Source: Pseudomonas batumici
GTDB lineage: Bacteria > Pseudomonadota > Gammaproteobacteria > Pseudomonadales > Pseudomonadaceae
Reading direction: 5' to 3'
NCBI RefSeq assembly: GCF_000820515.1
Contig: NZ_JXDG01000064.1
Span: 1 to 64,000 of the forward strand
DNA: 64,000 nucleotides
This document shows, piece by piece, positions 25,492 through 34,041 of the stretch. The notes under the pieces were generated by a model that made no database searches, was not told the DNA's origin, and saw nothing but the letters and a program-made list of their open reading frames with translations. Within the stretch, counting starts at the first letter, position 1. Each line of letters opens with the position of its first letter. The position numbers were made by a program, and so were the translations under genes.

Positions 25492-25563
25492 GCCATCGCC
25501 AGCAAGCTGGCTCCTACAGAGGACCGCACTCCCCTTGTAGGAGCCCGCTTGCTGGCGATCGAT
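25492..25563. repeat. REP pair before phoX
   Basis: CGCCAGCAAGCTGGCTCCTA near 25497 faces TAGGAGCCCGCTTGCTGGCG near 25539. Confidence 0.85.
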
Positions 25564-25648
25564 CGCGCCGCGATCCCCCGCTTTTCCTGCAACAAATCCG
25601 TCATACGGCATTACTAAGGTGACCCCCTGACCCGCAGGGAGCCTGATC

Positions 25649-27550
25649 ATGAACCTTTTGGAAGAAAACCAACCGACCGACCTGGAACAGATGGTCGGCC
25701 TCAGCCGTCGCGGCTTTATCAGTGCCGGCGCCTTGTGCGGCGCGGCGATGTTCCTCGGCGGCAACCTGCTGACCCGCAGCGTGATGGCGGCCGGCGTCAA
25801 CGCCGCCCCAGGCAAGCTACTGGGCTTCGACAGCATCGCCGCCGCCACCCGCGACACCCTGACCCTGCCACCCGGCTACAGCGCGTCGGTGCTGATCAGT
25901 TGGGGCCAGCCGCTGGCCAAGCAGGGCCCGGCCTTCGACCCGAGCGGCAACGGCACCGCCAAGGCCCAGGAAGTCCAGTTCGGCGACAACAACGACGGCA
26001 TGAGCCTGTTCCCCTTCCCCGGCGACGACAACCGCGCGCTGCTGGCGATCAACAACGAATACACCAACTACCGCTACCTCTACGCCCACGGCGGCCAGCC
26101 GCAATCCCTCGAAGACGTGCGCAAGGCCCAGGCCAGCGAGGGCGTGTCGGTGATCGAAATACAGCGCAAGGACGACCAATGGCACTTCGTCCAGGGTTCG
26201 TCCTATAACCGGCGGATCCACGGCAACACCCCGATCAAATTCGGCGGCCCGGCAGCCGGCCATCCCTGGCTGCAGACCCAGGCCGACAAACTGGGCCGCA
26301 AGGTCCTCGGCACCTTCCAGAACTGCGCCAACGGCAAGACGCCGTGGGGCACCTACCTGACCTGTGAAGAGAACTTCACCGACTGCTTCGGCAGCAGCCA
26401 TGCCGAACACAAGTTCGATGCCGCGCAAAAGCGCTATGGCGTCGTGACCGGCAGCAAAGAGATCAACTGGCACGCCTTTGACCCGCGCTTCGACATGGCC
26501 CTGAACCCCAACGAACTGAACCGTCACGGCTGGGTGGTGGAAATCGACCCGTTCGACCCGCAGTCCACGCCGGTCAAGCGCACCGCCCTGGGCCGTTTCA
26601 AGCACGAGAACGCGGCCCTGGCCGAAACCCGTGACGGTCGTGCCGTGGCCTACATGGGCGACGACGAGCGCGGCGAGTTCATCTACAGGTTCATCAGCCG
26701 CGACAGGATCGACCACAAGAACCCCAAGGCCAACCGCGACCTGCTGGACCATGGCACGCTCTACGTGGCTCGCTTCGACAACAGCGACGGCCACCCGGAT
26801 CGTCCGAAGGGTTCGGGGGAATGGGTCGAGCTGACCTTCGGCAAGAACGGCATCGACGCCGCCAGCGGTTTCGCCAGCCAGGCCGAAGTGCTGATTCACG
26901 CCCGCCTGGCGGCCAGCGTGGTCGAGGCCACGCGCATGGACCGTCCGGAGTGGATCGTCGTCAGCCCCATCGACGGCCAGGTCTACTGCACCCTGACCAA
27001 CAATTCCAAGCGCGGCGACGACGGCATGCCGGCCGGCGGCCCGAATCCTCGGGAGAAGAACGTCTACGGACAGATCCTGCGCTGGCAGGCCCTGGGCGAT
27101 GACCATGGGGCGGACCGTTTCGGCTGGGACCTGTTCGTGGTCGCGGGCAACCCCAGCGTGCATCCCGGCACGGCCAAGGCCGGCTCGTCCAACATCACCC
27201 CGCAGAACATGTTCAACAGCCCGGACGGTTTGGGTTTCGACCAGGCCGGACGGCTGTGGATCCTCAGCGACGGCGACTACAGCAACGCCGGGGATTTTGC
27301 CGGCATGGGCAACAACCAGATGCTCTGCGCCGATCCGGCCAGCGGCGAAATCCGCCGTTTCATGGTGGGTCCGGTGGGTTGCGAAGTGACCGGCATCAGC
27401 TTCTCGCCGGACCAGAAGACCTTGTTCGTCGGCATCCAGCATCCCGGTGAAAGCGGCCACTCGACCTTCCCCGAGCATTTGCCGAACGGCAAGCCGCGCT
27501 CCTCGGTGATGGCGATCCGTCGGGAGGATGGCGGGATCATCGGCGCCTGA
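25649..27550 (+). CDS. phoX: PhoX family alkaline phosphatase, Tat-exported
   Basis: PhoX enzymes are periplasmic or secreted phosphomonoesterases that use calcium and iron and help supply phosphate. The N-terminus has a twin-arginine signal (SRRGFISAG, residues 19-27) followed by a hydrophobic stretch. The DUF839-type core shows TYLTCEENFTDCFG, WVVEIDPFDP, GRFKHENAAL and DDERGEFIYRF, metal-site motifs of the PhoX fold. FSPDQKTLFVGIQHPGES near the end is also typical. 633 aa is a normal length. No Pho box was found by eye in the short upstream gap. Confidence 0.88.
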   Translation: MNLLEENQPTDLEQMVGLSRRGFISAGALCGAAMFLGGNLLTRSVMAAGVNAAPGKLLGFDSIAAATRDTLTLPPGYSASVLISWGQPLAKQGPAFDPSGNGTAKAQEVQFGDNNDGMSLFPFPGDDNRALLAINNEYTNYRYLYAHGGQPQSLEDVRKAQASEGVSVIEIQRKDDQWHFVQGSSYNRRIHGNTPIKFGGPAAGHPWLQTQADKLGRKVLGTFQNCANGKTPWGTYLTCEENFTDCFGSSHAEHKFDAAQKRYGVVTGSKEINWHAFDPRFDMALNPNELNRHGWVVEIDPFDPQSTPVKRTALGRFKHENAALAETRDGRAVAYMGDDERGEFIYRFISRDRIDHKNPKANRDLLDHGTLYVARFDNSDGHPDRPKGSGEWVELTFGKNGIDAASGFASQAEVLIHARLAASVVEATRMDRPEWIVVSPIDGQVYCTLTNNSKRGDDGMPAGGPNPREKNVYGQILRWQALGDDHGADRFGWDLFVVAGNPSVHPGTAKAGSSNITPQNMFNSPDGLGFDQAGRLWILSDGDYSNAGDFAGMGNNQMLCADPASGEIRRFMVGPVGCEVTGISFSPDQKTLFVGIQHPGESGHSTFPEHLPNGKPRSSVMAIRREDGGIIGA

Positions 27551-27583
27551 TAGCCCGGCGCTCAACTCGAAAGCGCCACGAAA

Positions 27584-27672
27584 CTTGTGGGAGCCGGCTT
27601 GCTGGCGATGGCGGCCGATCAGTCTATGCAAGACTCACTGGCCTCATCGCCAGCAAGCCGGCTCCCACAAAG
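27584..27672. repeat. REPIN between phoX and srkA
   Basis: GTGGGAGCCGGCTTGCTGGC faces CGCCAGCAAGCCGGCTCCCA about 65 bp away. The rest of the gap up to 27785 holds nothing else obvious. Confidence 0.88.
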
Positions 27673-27785
27673 ACCGCGCTGCTCCTCGGCATAGCCACAC
27701 AAGACCAACAGCCGCCACACCTGCCACCCCGTCTGCGTTAACATGCTGGGTCGGACGCGGCCGCCTGCCGCCCGCAGGAGTCAGC

Positions 27786-28760
27786 ATGTCTCACCCGTTT
27801 GAAACACTCACCCCCGACCTGGTGCTCGACGCCGTGGAAAGCATTGGCTTTCTCAGCGACGCCCGGGTCCTGGCCCTCAACAGCTACGAAAACCGTGTCT
27901 ATCAGGTGGGCATCGAAGACGGCGAACCGCTGGTCGCCAAGTTCTACCGCCCGCAACGCTGGACCAACGAGGCCATTCTCGAGGAACACCGCTTCACCTT
28001 CGAACTGGCCGAATGCGAAGTCCCGGTCGTCGCCCCGCTGATCCACAACGGCGAGAGCCTGTTCGAACACGCCGGTTTTCGCTTCACCCTGTTCCCCCGC
28101 CGGGGTGGCCGGGCCCCGGAGCCGGGCAATCTCGACCAGCTCTATCGCCTCGGACAACTGCTCGGGCGCCTGCACGCCGTGGGCGCCGCCCGTCCGTTCG
28201 AACACCGCGAAGCCCTGGGCGTGAAGAACTTCGGCGAGGACTCGCTGGCCACCCTGCTGGAAGGCGACTTCATTCCCCGCAGCCTGCTGCCGGCCTACGA
28301 GTCCGTGGCCCGCGACCTGCTCAAGCGGGTGCAACAGGTCTACGCCGAAACCCCGCACCAGAACATCCGCATGCACGGTGACTGCCACCCCGGCAACATG
28401 ATGTGCCGTGACGAGATGTTCCACATCGTCGACCTCGATGACTGCCGCATGGGCCCGGCGGTGCAGGACCTGTGGATGATGCTCGCAGGCAGCCGCCAGG
28501 AATGCCTCGGCCAACTGTCGGAGCTGATGGACGGCTACAGCGAGTTCCACGACTTCGATCCCCGCGAACTGGCGCTGATCGAACCCCTGCGCGCCTTGCG
28601 CCTGATGCACTACAGCGCCTGGCTGGCCCGGCGCTGGGACGACCCGGCGTTTCCCCGCAGCTTCCCGTGGTTCGGCAGCGAACGCTACTGGGGCGACCAG
28701 GTGCTGGCGTTGCGCGAACAATTAGCCGCCCTGGACGAAGAACCGCTGAAATTATTCTGA
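27786..28760 (+). CDS. srkA: Stress response serine/threonine kinase YihE/SrkA
   Basis: SrkA (YihE/RdoA) is a cytoplasmic eukaryotic-like kinase that counters stress-induced death. It has the aminoglycoside-phosphotransferase-like kinase fold. The lysine strand is PLVAKFYRPQRW, the catalytic loop MHGDCHPGNMMC and the metal-binding segment HIVDLDDCRMG. The start at 27786 gives 324 aa (E. coli 328). A longer frame upstream runs through the REPIN and is not coding. It is 77 bp upstream of rarD. Confidence 0.92.
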   Translation: MSHPFETLTPDLVLDAVESIGFLSDARVLALNSYENRVYQVGIEDGEPLVAKFYRPQRWTNEAILEEHRFTFELAECEVPVVAPLIHNGESLFEHAGFRFTLFPRRGGRAPEPGNLDQLYRLGQLLGRLHAVGAARPFEHREALGVKNFGEDSLATLLEGDFIPRSLLPAYESVARDLLKRVQQVYAETPHQNIRMHGDCHPGNMMCRDEMFHIVDLDDCRMGPAVQDLWMMLAGSRQECLGQLSELMDGYSEFHDFDPRELALIEPLRALRLMHYSAWLARRWDDPAFPRSFPWFGSERYWGDQVLALREQLAALDEEPLKLF

Positions 28761-28837
28761 CGGTTGTGGCAGGATTTTCAGCCAAGACCGCCACACAAAA
28801 AACGACAATTAGTTAGCAGCCTAAGCAAGGACTCTGC

Positions 28838-29725
28838 ATGCAAGCCGCCAACCCGCGTCGCGGGTACATCCTTGGCCTCACCGCCTACATCATCTGGGGC
28901 CTGTTCCCGCTCTACTTCAAAGCCATCGCCGCCGTGCCGGCCGTCGAGATCATCATCCACCGCGTGCTCTGGTCCGCGCTGTTCGGCACCCTGCTGCTGG
29001 TGGTGTGGAAGCACCCGGGCTGGTGGCGCGAACTACGGGACAACCCGCGCCGCCTGGCGATCCTGGCGCTGAGCGGGACGCTGATCGCCGCCAACTGGCT
29101 GACCTATGTCTGGTCGGTCAACAACGGACGCATGCTCGAGGCCAGCCTGGGCTACTACATCAACCCGTTGGTCAACGTACTGCTGGGCATGCTGCTGTTG
29201 GGCGAACGCCTGCGCCGCCTGCAATGGATCGCCGTGGGCCTGGCCACCGTGGGGGTGGCGCAACAGGTCTGGCAGGTCGGCAGCCTGCCCTGGGTGTCGC
29301 TGGTGCTGGCGCTGACCTTCGGCTTCTACGGGCTGATCCGCAAGCAGGCACCGGTCAAGGCCCTGCCGGGGCTGGTGGTGGAAACCTGGATGCTGGTGCC
29401 CATCGCCATTGGCTGGCTGTTGCTGCACCCGCTGGCCAGCAGCGCCCAGGCCGAATTCTGGAGCAGCTCGCAAGCCTGGTGGCTGATCGCCGCCGGTCCG
29501 GTCACGCTGGTCCCGCTGGTGAGCTTCAATGCGGCAGCGCGTCACCTGCCCTACACCACTCTGGGTTTCCTGCAATACCTGGCACCGACCCTGGTGCTGC
29601 TGCAAGCCGTGCTGCTGTTCGGCGAACATCTGTCCTCCAGCAACCTGGTGGCGTTCATGTTCATCTGGGCTGGCCTGGTGGTGTACAGCGCCGACATCTG
29701 GCTCAGCCTGCGCAAGCGCAGCTGA
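28838..29725 (+). CDS. rarD: EamA family permease RarD
   Basis: A ten-TM drug/metabolite transporter of the RarD subgroup. It begins with YILGLTAYIIWGLFPLYFKA, the typical first helix, and continues with the paired EamA domains (PLVNVLLGMLLLGERLRRLQ and LQYLAPTLVLLQAVLLFGEH). 295 aa is the family length. RarD was named for chloramphenicol resistance, but its natural substrate is uncertain. Co-directional with srkA. Confidence 0.92.
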   Translation: MQAANPRRGYILGLTAYIIWGLFPLYFKAIAAVPAVEIIIHRVLWSALFGTLLLVVWKHPGWWRELRDNPRRLAILALSGTLIAANWLTYVWSVNNGRMLEASLGYYINPLVNVLLGMLLLGERLRRLQWIAVGLATVGVAQQVWQVGSLPWVSLVLALTFGFYGLIRKQAPVKALPGLVVETWMLVPIAIGWLLLHPLASSAQAEFWSSSQAWWLIAAGPVTLVPLVSFNAAARHLPYTTLGFLQYLAPTLVLLQAVLLFGEHLSSSNLVAFMFIWAGLVVYSADIWLSLRKRS

Positions 29726-29788
29726 TCAAAAAACGCACAGAAGTCTGTAAGCCTTGCTCCACGTGGGCTGCAGGCTTCTACCCCAAGG

Positions 29789-29937
29789 TTATCCACAAGC
29801 CGGTCCACGCCGTTTGTGCACAAGCCCTTGAAACTGCTCGTTTTTTGCTCATATCCTGGAAAGCCCCGGCCGGCCTGGCCGGGCGCCGTGTCTCCCCAGG
29901 TTATCCACAGGGCCGTCCCCGTTAAAACTGGATAACC
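29789..29937. other. Cluster of DnaA-box-like sequences
   Basis: Two perfect TTATCCACA boxes lie on the same strand at 29789-29797 and 29901-29909. Between and after them are the near-match TTGTGCACAA (29814-29823) and CTGGATAACC (29928-29937, an inverted near-box). They sit between the converging ends of rarD and the GcvR-like gene, where no promoter is expected. A DnaA titration or accessory site is possible; nothing resembling an origin unwinding region is seen. Confidence 0.5.
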
Positions 29938-29941
29938 CGCT

Positions 29942-30463
29942 TCATTCTTCCTCGCTGCGCAACATCAACTCCACCATCAGCTCATCGGCCAGGGTTTCCA
30001 GGCTCGACTGCAAGGTTTCCAGCGGCAGGTCAAACGGCACCGCCAGGATCGCCTCGGCATGGAACAGCGGGTCGCCGCTCATCGGTGCGGGACTCACATC
30101 GGTCACCAGTTGCTCCAGATTGATCCCCTGTTCAGTCAGCAGGCGGGTGATGTCCCGCACGATGCCCGGACGATCATTGCCCACCAGTTCCATCGCGATG
30201 GGCTTCCAGCGGCCTGGGGTTTCACCACCGCCGGGAATCACCTGGATCTGAATACCTTGGCTGGCGAGGGCTTGGAGTGCCTTGATCAACTCGTCATGAG
30301 CCTCGGCCGGCGCCTCGACCCGGACAATCCCGACAAATTGCCCGGCCAGGCCAGACATACGGCTTTCCAGCCAGTTGCCACCGTGCTTGGCGACACACAG
30401 GGCAATCTGTTCGACCTGGCCGGCCTTGTCGGGTGCGAATACAGTCAGTACGAGATGGTCCAC
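29942..30463 (-). CDS. Glycine cleavage repressor-like protein, two ACT domains
   Basis: A 173 aa protein made of two ACT domains: LVLTVFAPDKAGQVEQIALC (residues ~4-70) and MELVGNDRPGIVRDITRLL (~85-165). This is the GcvR architecture, which in E. coli binds GcvA and glycine. It has no DNA-binding domain. I chose the GTG start at 30463, preceded by AAGAGGG, because the sequence before it is not ACT-like and reaches the promoter region. It is divergent from glcB. Whether it acts on glycine cleavage genes here is unknown. Confidence 0.82.
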   Translation of the reverse strand: MDHLVLTVFAPDKAGQVEQIALCVAKHGGNWLESRMSGLAGQFVGIVRVEAPAEAHDELIKALQALASQGIQIQVIPGGGETPGRWKPIAMELVGNDRPGIVRDITRLLTEQGINLEQLVTDVSPAPMSGDPLFHAEAILAVPFDLPLETLQSSLETLADELMVELMLRSEEE

Positions 30464-30547
30464 GGGATAGCCCTCTTGTTGGTTGATCCAGTATAGGCAC
30501 GGCCCTTGTCGGGCGCCGTGCGGTCGGTCGCGGGAAGACCGCAAAGG

Positions 30548-30565
30548 AAAATCGTGTACGATTTT
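30548..30565. promoter_or_regulatory. Palindrome in the gcvR-glcB divergent region
   Basis: AAAATCG-TGTA-CGATTTT is a perfect 7-bp dyad 83 bp upstream of the GcvR-like start. It is AT-flanked and looks like an operator; the regulator is unknown. Confidence 0.5.
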
Positions 30566-30686
30566 TATATTTGTATGGAACAATCCATGCATTTCTTGAG
30601 AACATCAACGCCCGCGGCATGACCAGACAGAACCCACTGGTCGCGAAACGACGTATTTAGTCTGATTTTCACAACCGCAATGCATC

Positions 30687-30787
30687 ATGTAGTATGCGCC
30701 AGCACGCACTACATAACGTTGCAACGATATCTGCCCGAGTGCCTGCCAAAGCACGCAAAGCCCCGCCCGCTCGCGTTGGCGGGGTTC
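30687..30787. other. Two hairpins upstream of glcB
   Basis: ATGTAG-TA-TGCG pairs with CGCA-CTACAT at 30687-30714. CCCCGCC and GGCGGGG flank CGCTCGCGTT at about 30762-30785, a terminator-like stem without a T run. Together with the palindrome at 30548 they fill the 423-bp gap before glcB. They may be part of a 5' leader or an unannotated small RNA. Confidence 0.4.
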
Positions 30788-30886
30788 GCCCAGCCGCCCG
30801 CAAGGGCATGTTCTGGTACTGTGTTGAGAGAAGCGCGCAAGGCTTTAAATAGAAGAGCTGAATAGCTGAGCAGAGTGAGGCAAGCA

Positions 30887-33064
30887 ATGACTGAACACGT
30901 TCAAGTCGGTGGCCTTCAGGTCGCCAAAGTCCTGTTCGACTTCGTGAACAACGAAGCCATTCCCGGTACCGGTCTGACCGCCGACCAGTTCTGGGCCGGT
31001 GCCGACAAGGTCATCCACGACCTGGCGCCGAAGAACCGAGCCCTACTCGCCAAACGCGATGATTTCCAGGCCCGCATCGATGCCTGGCACCAGTCCCGGG
31101 CCGGCCAGCCCCATGACGCCGTGGCTTACAAAGCCTTCCTGCAAGACATCGGTTACCTGCTGCCAGAAGCAGCGGATTTCCAGGCCACTACCCAGAACGT
31201 CGACGACGAAATCGCCCGCATGGCCGGTCCACAGCTGGTGGTGCCGGTGATGAACGCGCGTTTCGCCCTCAACGCCTCGAACGCCCGCTGGGGTTCGCTG
31301 TATGACGCGCTCTATGGCACCGATGCCATCAGCGAAGCCGACGGCGCGGAAAAAGGCAAAGGCTACAACAAGGTCCGTGGCGACAAGGTCATCGCCTTCG
31401 CCCGCGCCTTCCTCGACGAAGCCGCGCCCCTGGCCGCCGGCTCCCACGTCGACTCCGTGGGCTACAAGATCGTCGACGGCAAGCTGGTGGTCGGCCTCAA
31501 GGGTGGCACCAACAGCGGTCTGCGCAATGATGCCCAGCTCATCGGCTTCCAGGGCGACGCGGCGGCCCCGAGCGCCATCCTGCTGAAGCACAACGGCCTG
31601 CACTTCGAAATCCAGATCGACGCCAGCAGCCCGATCGGCCAGACCGACGCCGCCGGCGTGAAGGACCTGCTGATGGAAGCGGCCCTGACCACCATCATGG
31701 ACTGCGAAGACTCGGTCGCCGCCGTCGATGCCGATGACAAGGTGGTGATCTACCGCAACTGGCTCGGCCTGATGAAGGGCGACCTGGCGGAACAGGTCGC
31801 CAAGGGCGGCACCACCTTCACCCGCACCATGAACGCCGACCGCACCTACACCGCCGTCGATGGCGGTGAACTGAGCCTGCACGGTCGCTCGCTGCTGTTC
31901 GTGCGCAACGTCGGTCACCTGATGACCATCGACGCGATCCTCGACAGCCACGGCAACGAAGTCCCCGAAGGCATCCTCGACGGCCTGGTCACCAGCCTCG
32001 CGGCGATCCACAGCCTCAATGGCAATACCGTGCGCAAGAACAGCCGCACCGGCTCGGTCTACATCGTCAAGCCGAAGATGCACGGCCCGGAAGAAGCGGC
32101 GTTCACCAACGAGCTGTTCGGCCGCATCGAAGACGTCCTGAACCTGCCGCGCAACACCCTGAAAGTCGGGATCATGGACGAGGAGCGCCGCACTACCGTC
32201 AACCTGAAAGCCTGCATCAAGGCCGCCAGCGAGCGTGTGGTGTTCATCAACACCGGCTTCCTCGACCGTACCGGCGACGAGATCCACACCTCCATGGAAG
32301 CCGGCGCGATGGTGCGCAAGGCCGCCATGAAGGCCGAAAAATGGATCGGCGCCTACGAGAACTGGAACGTCGATATCGGTTTGAGCACCGGCCTGCAGGG
32401 TCGCGCGCAGATCGGCAAAGGCATGTGGGCCATGCCTGACCTGATGGCGGCGATGCTTGAACAGAAGATCGCCCACCCGCTGGCCGGGGCCAACACCGCC
32501 TGGGTGCCGTCGCCGACCGCCGCCGCGTTGCACGCGCTGCATTACCACAAGGTCGACGTGTTCGCCCGCCAGGCCGAGCTGGCCAAGCGCCCCCGCGCCT
32601 CGGTGGATGACATCCTGACCATTCCCCTGGCGAGCAACACCGACTGGTCGGCCGAGGACATCCGCAACGAACTGGACAACAACGCCCAGGGTATCCTCGG
32701 CTACGTGGTGCGCTGGATCGACCAGGGTGTCGGTTGCTCGAAGGTGCCGGACATCCATGATGTCGGCCTGATGGAAGACCGCGCCACCCTGCGGATCTCC
32801 AGCCAGCACATCGCCAACTGGCTGCGGCATGGCGTGGTCACCCAGGACCAGGTCATGGAAAGCCTCAAGCGCATGGCCCCGGTGGTCGACCGGCAGAATG
32901 CCGGTGATGCGCTGTACCGCCCGCTGGCCCCGGACTTCGACAGCAATATCGCCTTCCAGGCGGCGGTCGAACTGGTGATCGAGGGGACCAAGCAACCCAA
33001 CGGCTACACCGAGCCGGTGCTGCACCGTCGTCGTCGCGAGTTCAAGGCCCGTAACGGCCTGTAA
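30887..33064 (+). CDS. glcB: Malate synthase G
   Basis: Condenses glyoxylate with acetyl-CoA to malate, in the glyoxylate shunt and glycolate use. The 725 aa length is that of isoform G. Active-site segments visible include MDCEDSVAAVDADDK, GLMKGDL, GIMDEERRTTVN and GKGMWAMPDLMA. The start at 30887 (MTEHVQVGGLQ) has GTGAGG 7 nt upstream; the in-frame GTG at 30875 is part of that site. A strong terminator follows. No glc operon partner lies beside it, as in other pseudomonads. Confidence 0.96.
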   Translation: MTEHVQVGGLQVAKVLFDFVNNEAIPGTGLTADQFWAGADKVIHDLAPKNRALLAKRDDFQARIDAWHQSRAGQPHDAVAYKAFLQDIGYLLPEAADFQATTQNVDDEIARMAGPQLVVPVMNARFALNASNARWGSLYDALYGTDAISEADGAEKGKGYNKVRGDKVIAFARAFLDEAAPLAAGSHVDSVGYKIVDGKLVVGLKGGTNSGLRNDAQLIGFQGDAAAPSAILLKHNGLHFEIQIDASSPIGQTDAAGVKDLLMEAALTTIMDCEDSVAAVDADDKVVIYRNWLGLMKGDLAEQVAKGGTTFTRTMNADRTYTAVDGGELSLHGRSLLFVRNVGHLMTIDAILDSHGNEVPEGILDGLVTSLAAIHSLNGNTVRKNSRTGSVYIVKPKMHGPEEAAFTNELFGRIEDVLNLPRNTLKVGIMDEERRTTVNLKACIKAASERVVFINTGFLDRTGDEIHTSMEAGAMVRKAAMKAEKWIGAYENWNVDIGLSTGLQGRAQIGKGMWAMPDLMAAMLEQKIAHPLAGANTAWVPSPTAAALHALHYHKVDVFARQAELAKRPRASVDDILTIPLASNTDWSAEDIRNELDNNAQGILGYVVRWIDQGVGCSKVPDIHDVGLMEDRATLRISSQHIANWLRHGVVTQDQVMESLKRMAPVVDRQNAGDALYRPLAPDFDSNIAFQAAVELVIEGTKQPNGYTEPVLHRRRREFKARNGL

Positions 33065-33085
33065 TCCCGCGCTGATAGCGAAAAG

Positions 33086-33120
33086 AAAAAGCCCTGATCG
33101 GTAACGATCAGGGCTTTTTC
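33086..33120. terminator. Intrinsic terminator of glcB
   Basis: AAAGCCCTGATCG-GTAA-CGATCAGGGCTTTTT: a 13-bp stem with T5 on the right and a matching A run on the left, so usable in both directions. Confidence 0.92.
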
Positions 33121-33159
33121 ATTACAAATGCCTCAATACGCCAGCCGACACACCGCCCC

Positions 33160-33264
33160 CCTTGTAGGAGCTGGCTTGTCGGGACGCCGCATCGCAGCGA
33201 TGAGGCCGGTGAGTCTTGTATCGCCTAAACGGACGCCATCGCTGGCAAGCCAGCTCCCACAGGT
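33160..33264. repeat. REPIN
   Basis: TGTAGGAGCTGGCTTGTCGG near 33163, the variant with CGGGACGCCGCATCGCAGCG, faces CGCTGGCAAGCCAGCTCCCA near 33239. Confidence 0.85.
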
Positions 33265-33285
33265 GTGCGGCGCCGTCTCGACGAC

Positions 33286-33729
33286 CTAAACCACCATCCC
33301 CAGCTCACGCTTGACCAGCTTCAGCAACTGCGCGGTATCGATGGGCTTGAGCAGAAAATCCACCACGCTCAAATGCATGGCATCAATGGCATCGCGCACA
33401 TCGGCATTGCCGGAGACGATGATGATCGGCAGCGCCGCCCGCTCCGACTCGCGCACCTTGCGGATCAGGTCCAGGCCGTCATCGGCCATACGCAGATCGG
33501 TGATCAACAGACCGATGTTGCGATTGGACTCCAGCAACGCAAAGGCCGCCGCGCCACTGGCGGCGGTCAGGCAGTGGATATCGTGCAAGGCGAGGATTTC
33601 CGACAGCAGCTCCCGGGCGTCCTGGTCGTCATCGACGATCAAGACCCGCTGATGCGACAAGCGAGGTGCCTGCATCACCTGCAGTATGGCCTCGCGCTCG
33701 GCATCGCTCAAAATATCGTGGTCGGACAT
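33286..33729 (-). CDS. Single-domain response regulator (REC only)
   Basis: A 147 aa protein with a 27-residue N-terminal extension and then one receiver domain. The acidic pocket is Asp33-35 (VDDDQD), the phospho-acceptor Asp78 (LITDLRM), the switch SGN near 105 and Lys in FLLKPID. It has no output domain, so it works by protein contact or as a phosphate relay. No kinase is adjacent. It is divergent from the cNMP/CBS/DUF294 gene, and the two could be functionally linked, but that is only position. Confidence 0.88.
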   Translation of the reverse strand: MSDHDILSDAEREAILQVMQAPRLSHQRVLIVDDDQDARELLSEILALHDIHCLTAASGAAAFALLESNRNIGLLITDLRMADDGLDLIRKVRESERAALPIIIVSGNADVRDAIDAMHLSVVDFLLKPIDTAQLLKLVKRELGMVV

Positions 33730-33882
33730 ACGGCTCTCTGGTATCCCTTAGCAATTCAATTCCCTGGCACAGCGCTCAGACATCGCTAAACGGGTGCTCA
33801 ATGTGCACTTCGTCGGAAAGTTTTCCAAGTCGATATTTGTTAAGAATCTACTTATTCAACTGTAGGCTATTTCGCAGACCGC

Positions 33883-33942
33883 AGGATCTGTACGAAAACT
33901 CGCCGTGCGGCGATCAGGTAAGGCTGTTTTCGTACAGATCCT
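33883..33942. repeat. 60-bp element with perfect 16-bp inverted ends
   Basis: AGGATCTGTACGAAAA (33883-33898) and its exact complement TTTTCGTACAGATCCT (33927-33942) flank 28 bp that contain an inner CGCCG-TG-CGGCG hairpin. It is much too short for a transposase. It looks like a MITE or the joined ends of an insertion sequence. It is in the 312-bp gap between two divergent genes and could affect both. No target duplication was identified. Confidence 0.65.
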
Positions 33943-34041
33943 AGACTTACGTCCAATGGGCACCCTGGGGAAGGGAGCCGACCATGCTCGCAACAGCGAT
34001 TCATCGCGCCCCTGACAATGGACAAAAAAGCGATAGCGGTC

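Noticed and set aside
29726..29941. Replication origin
   Set aside because: DnaA-like boxes are present but there is no AT-rich unwinding region, dnaA/dnaN/gyrB or rpmH neighbour.
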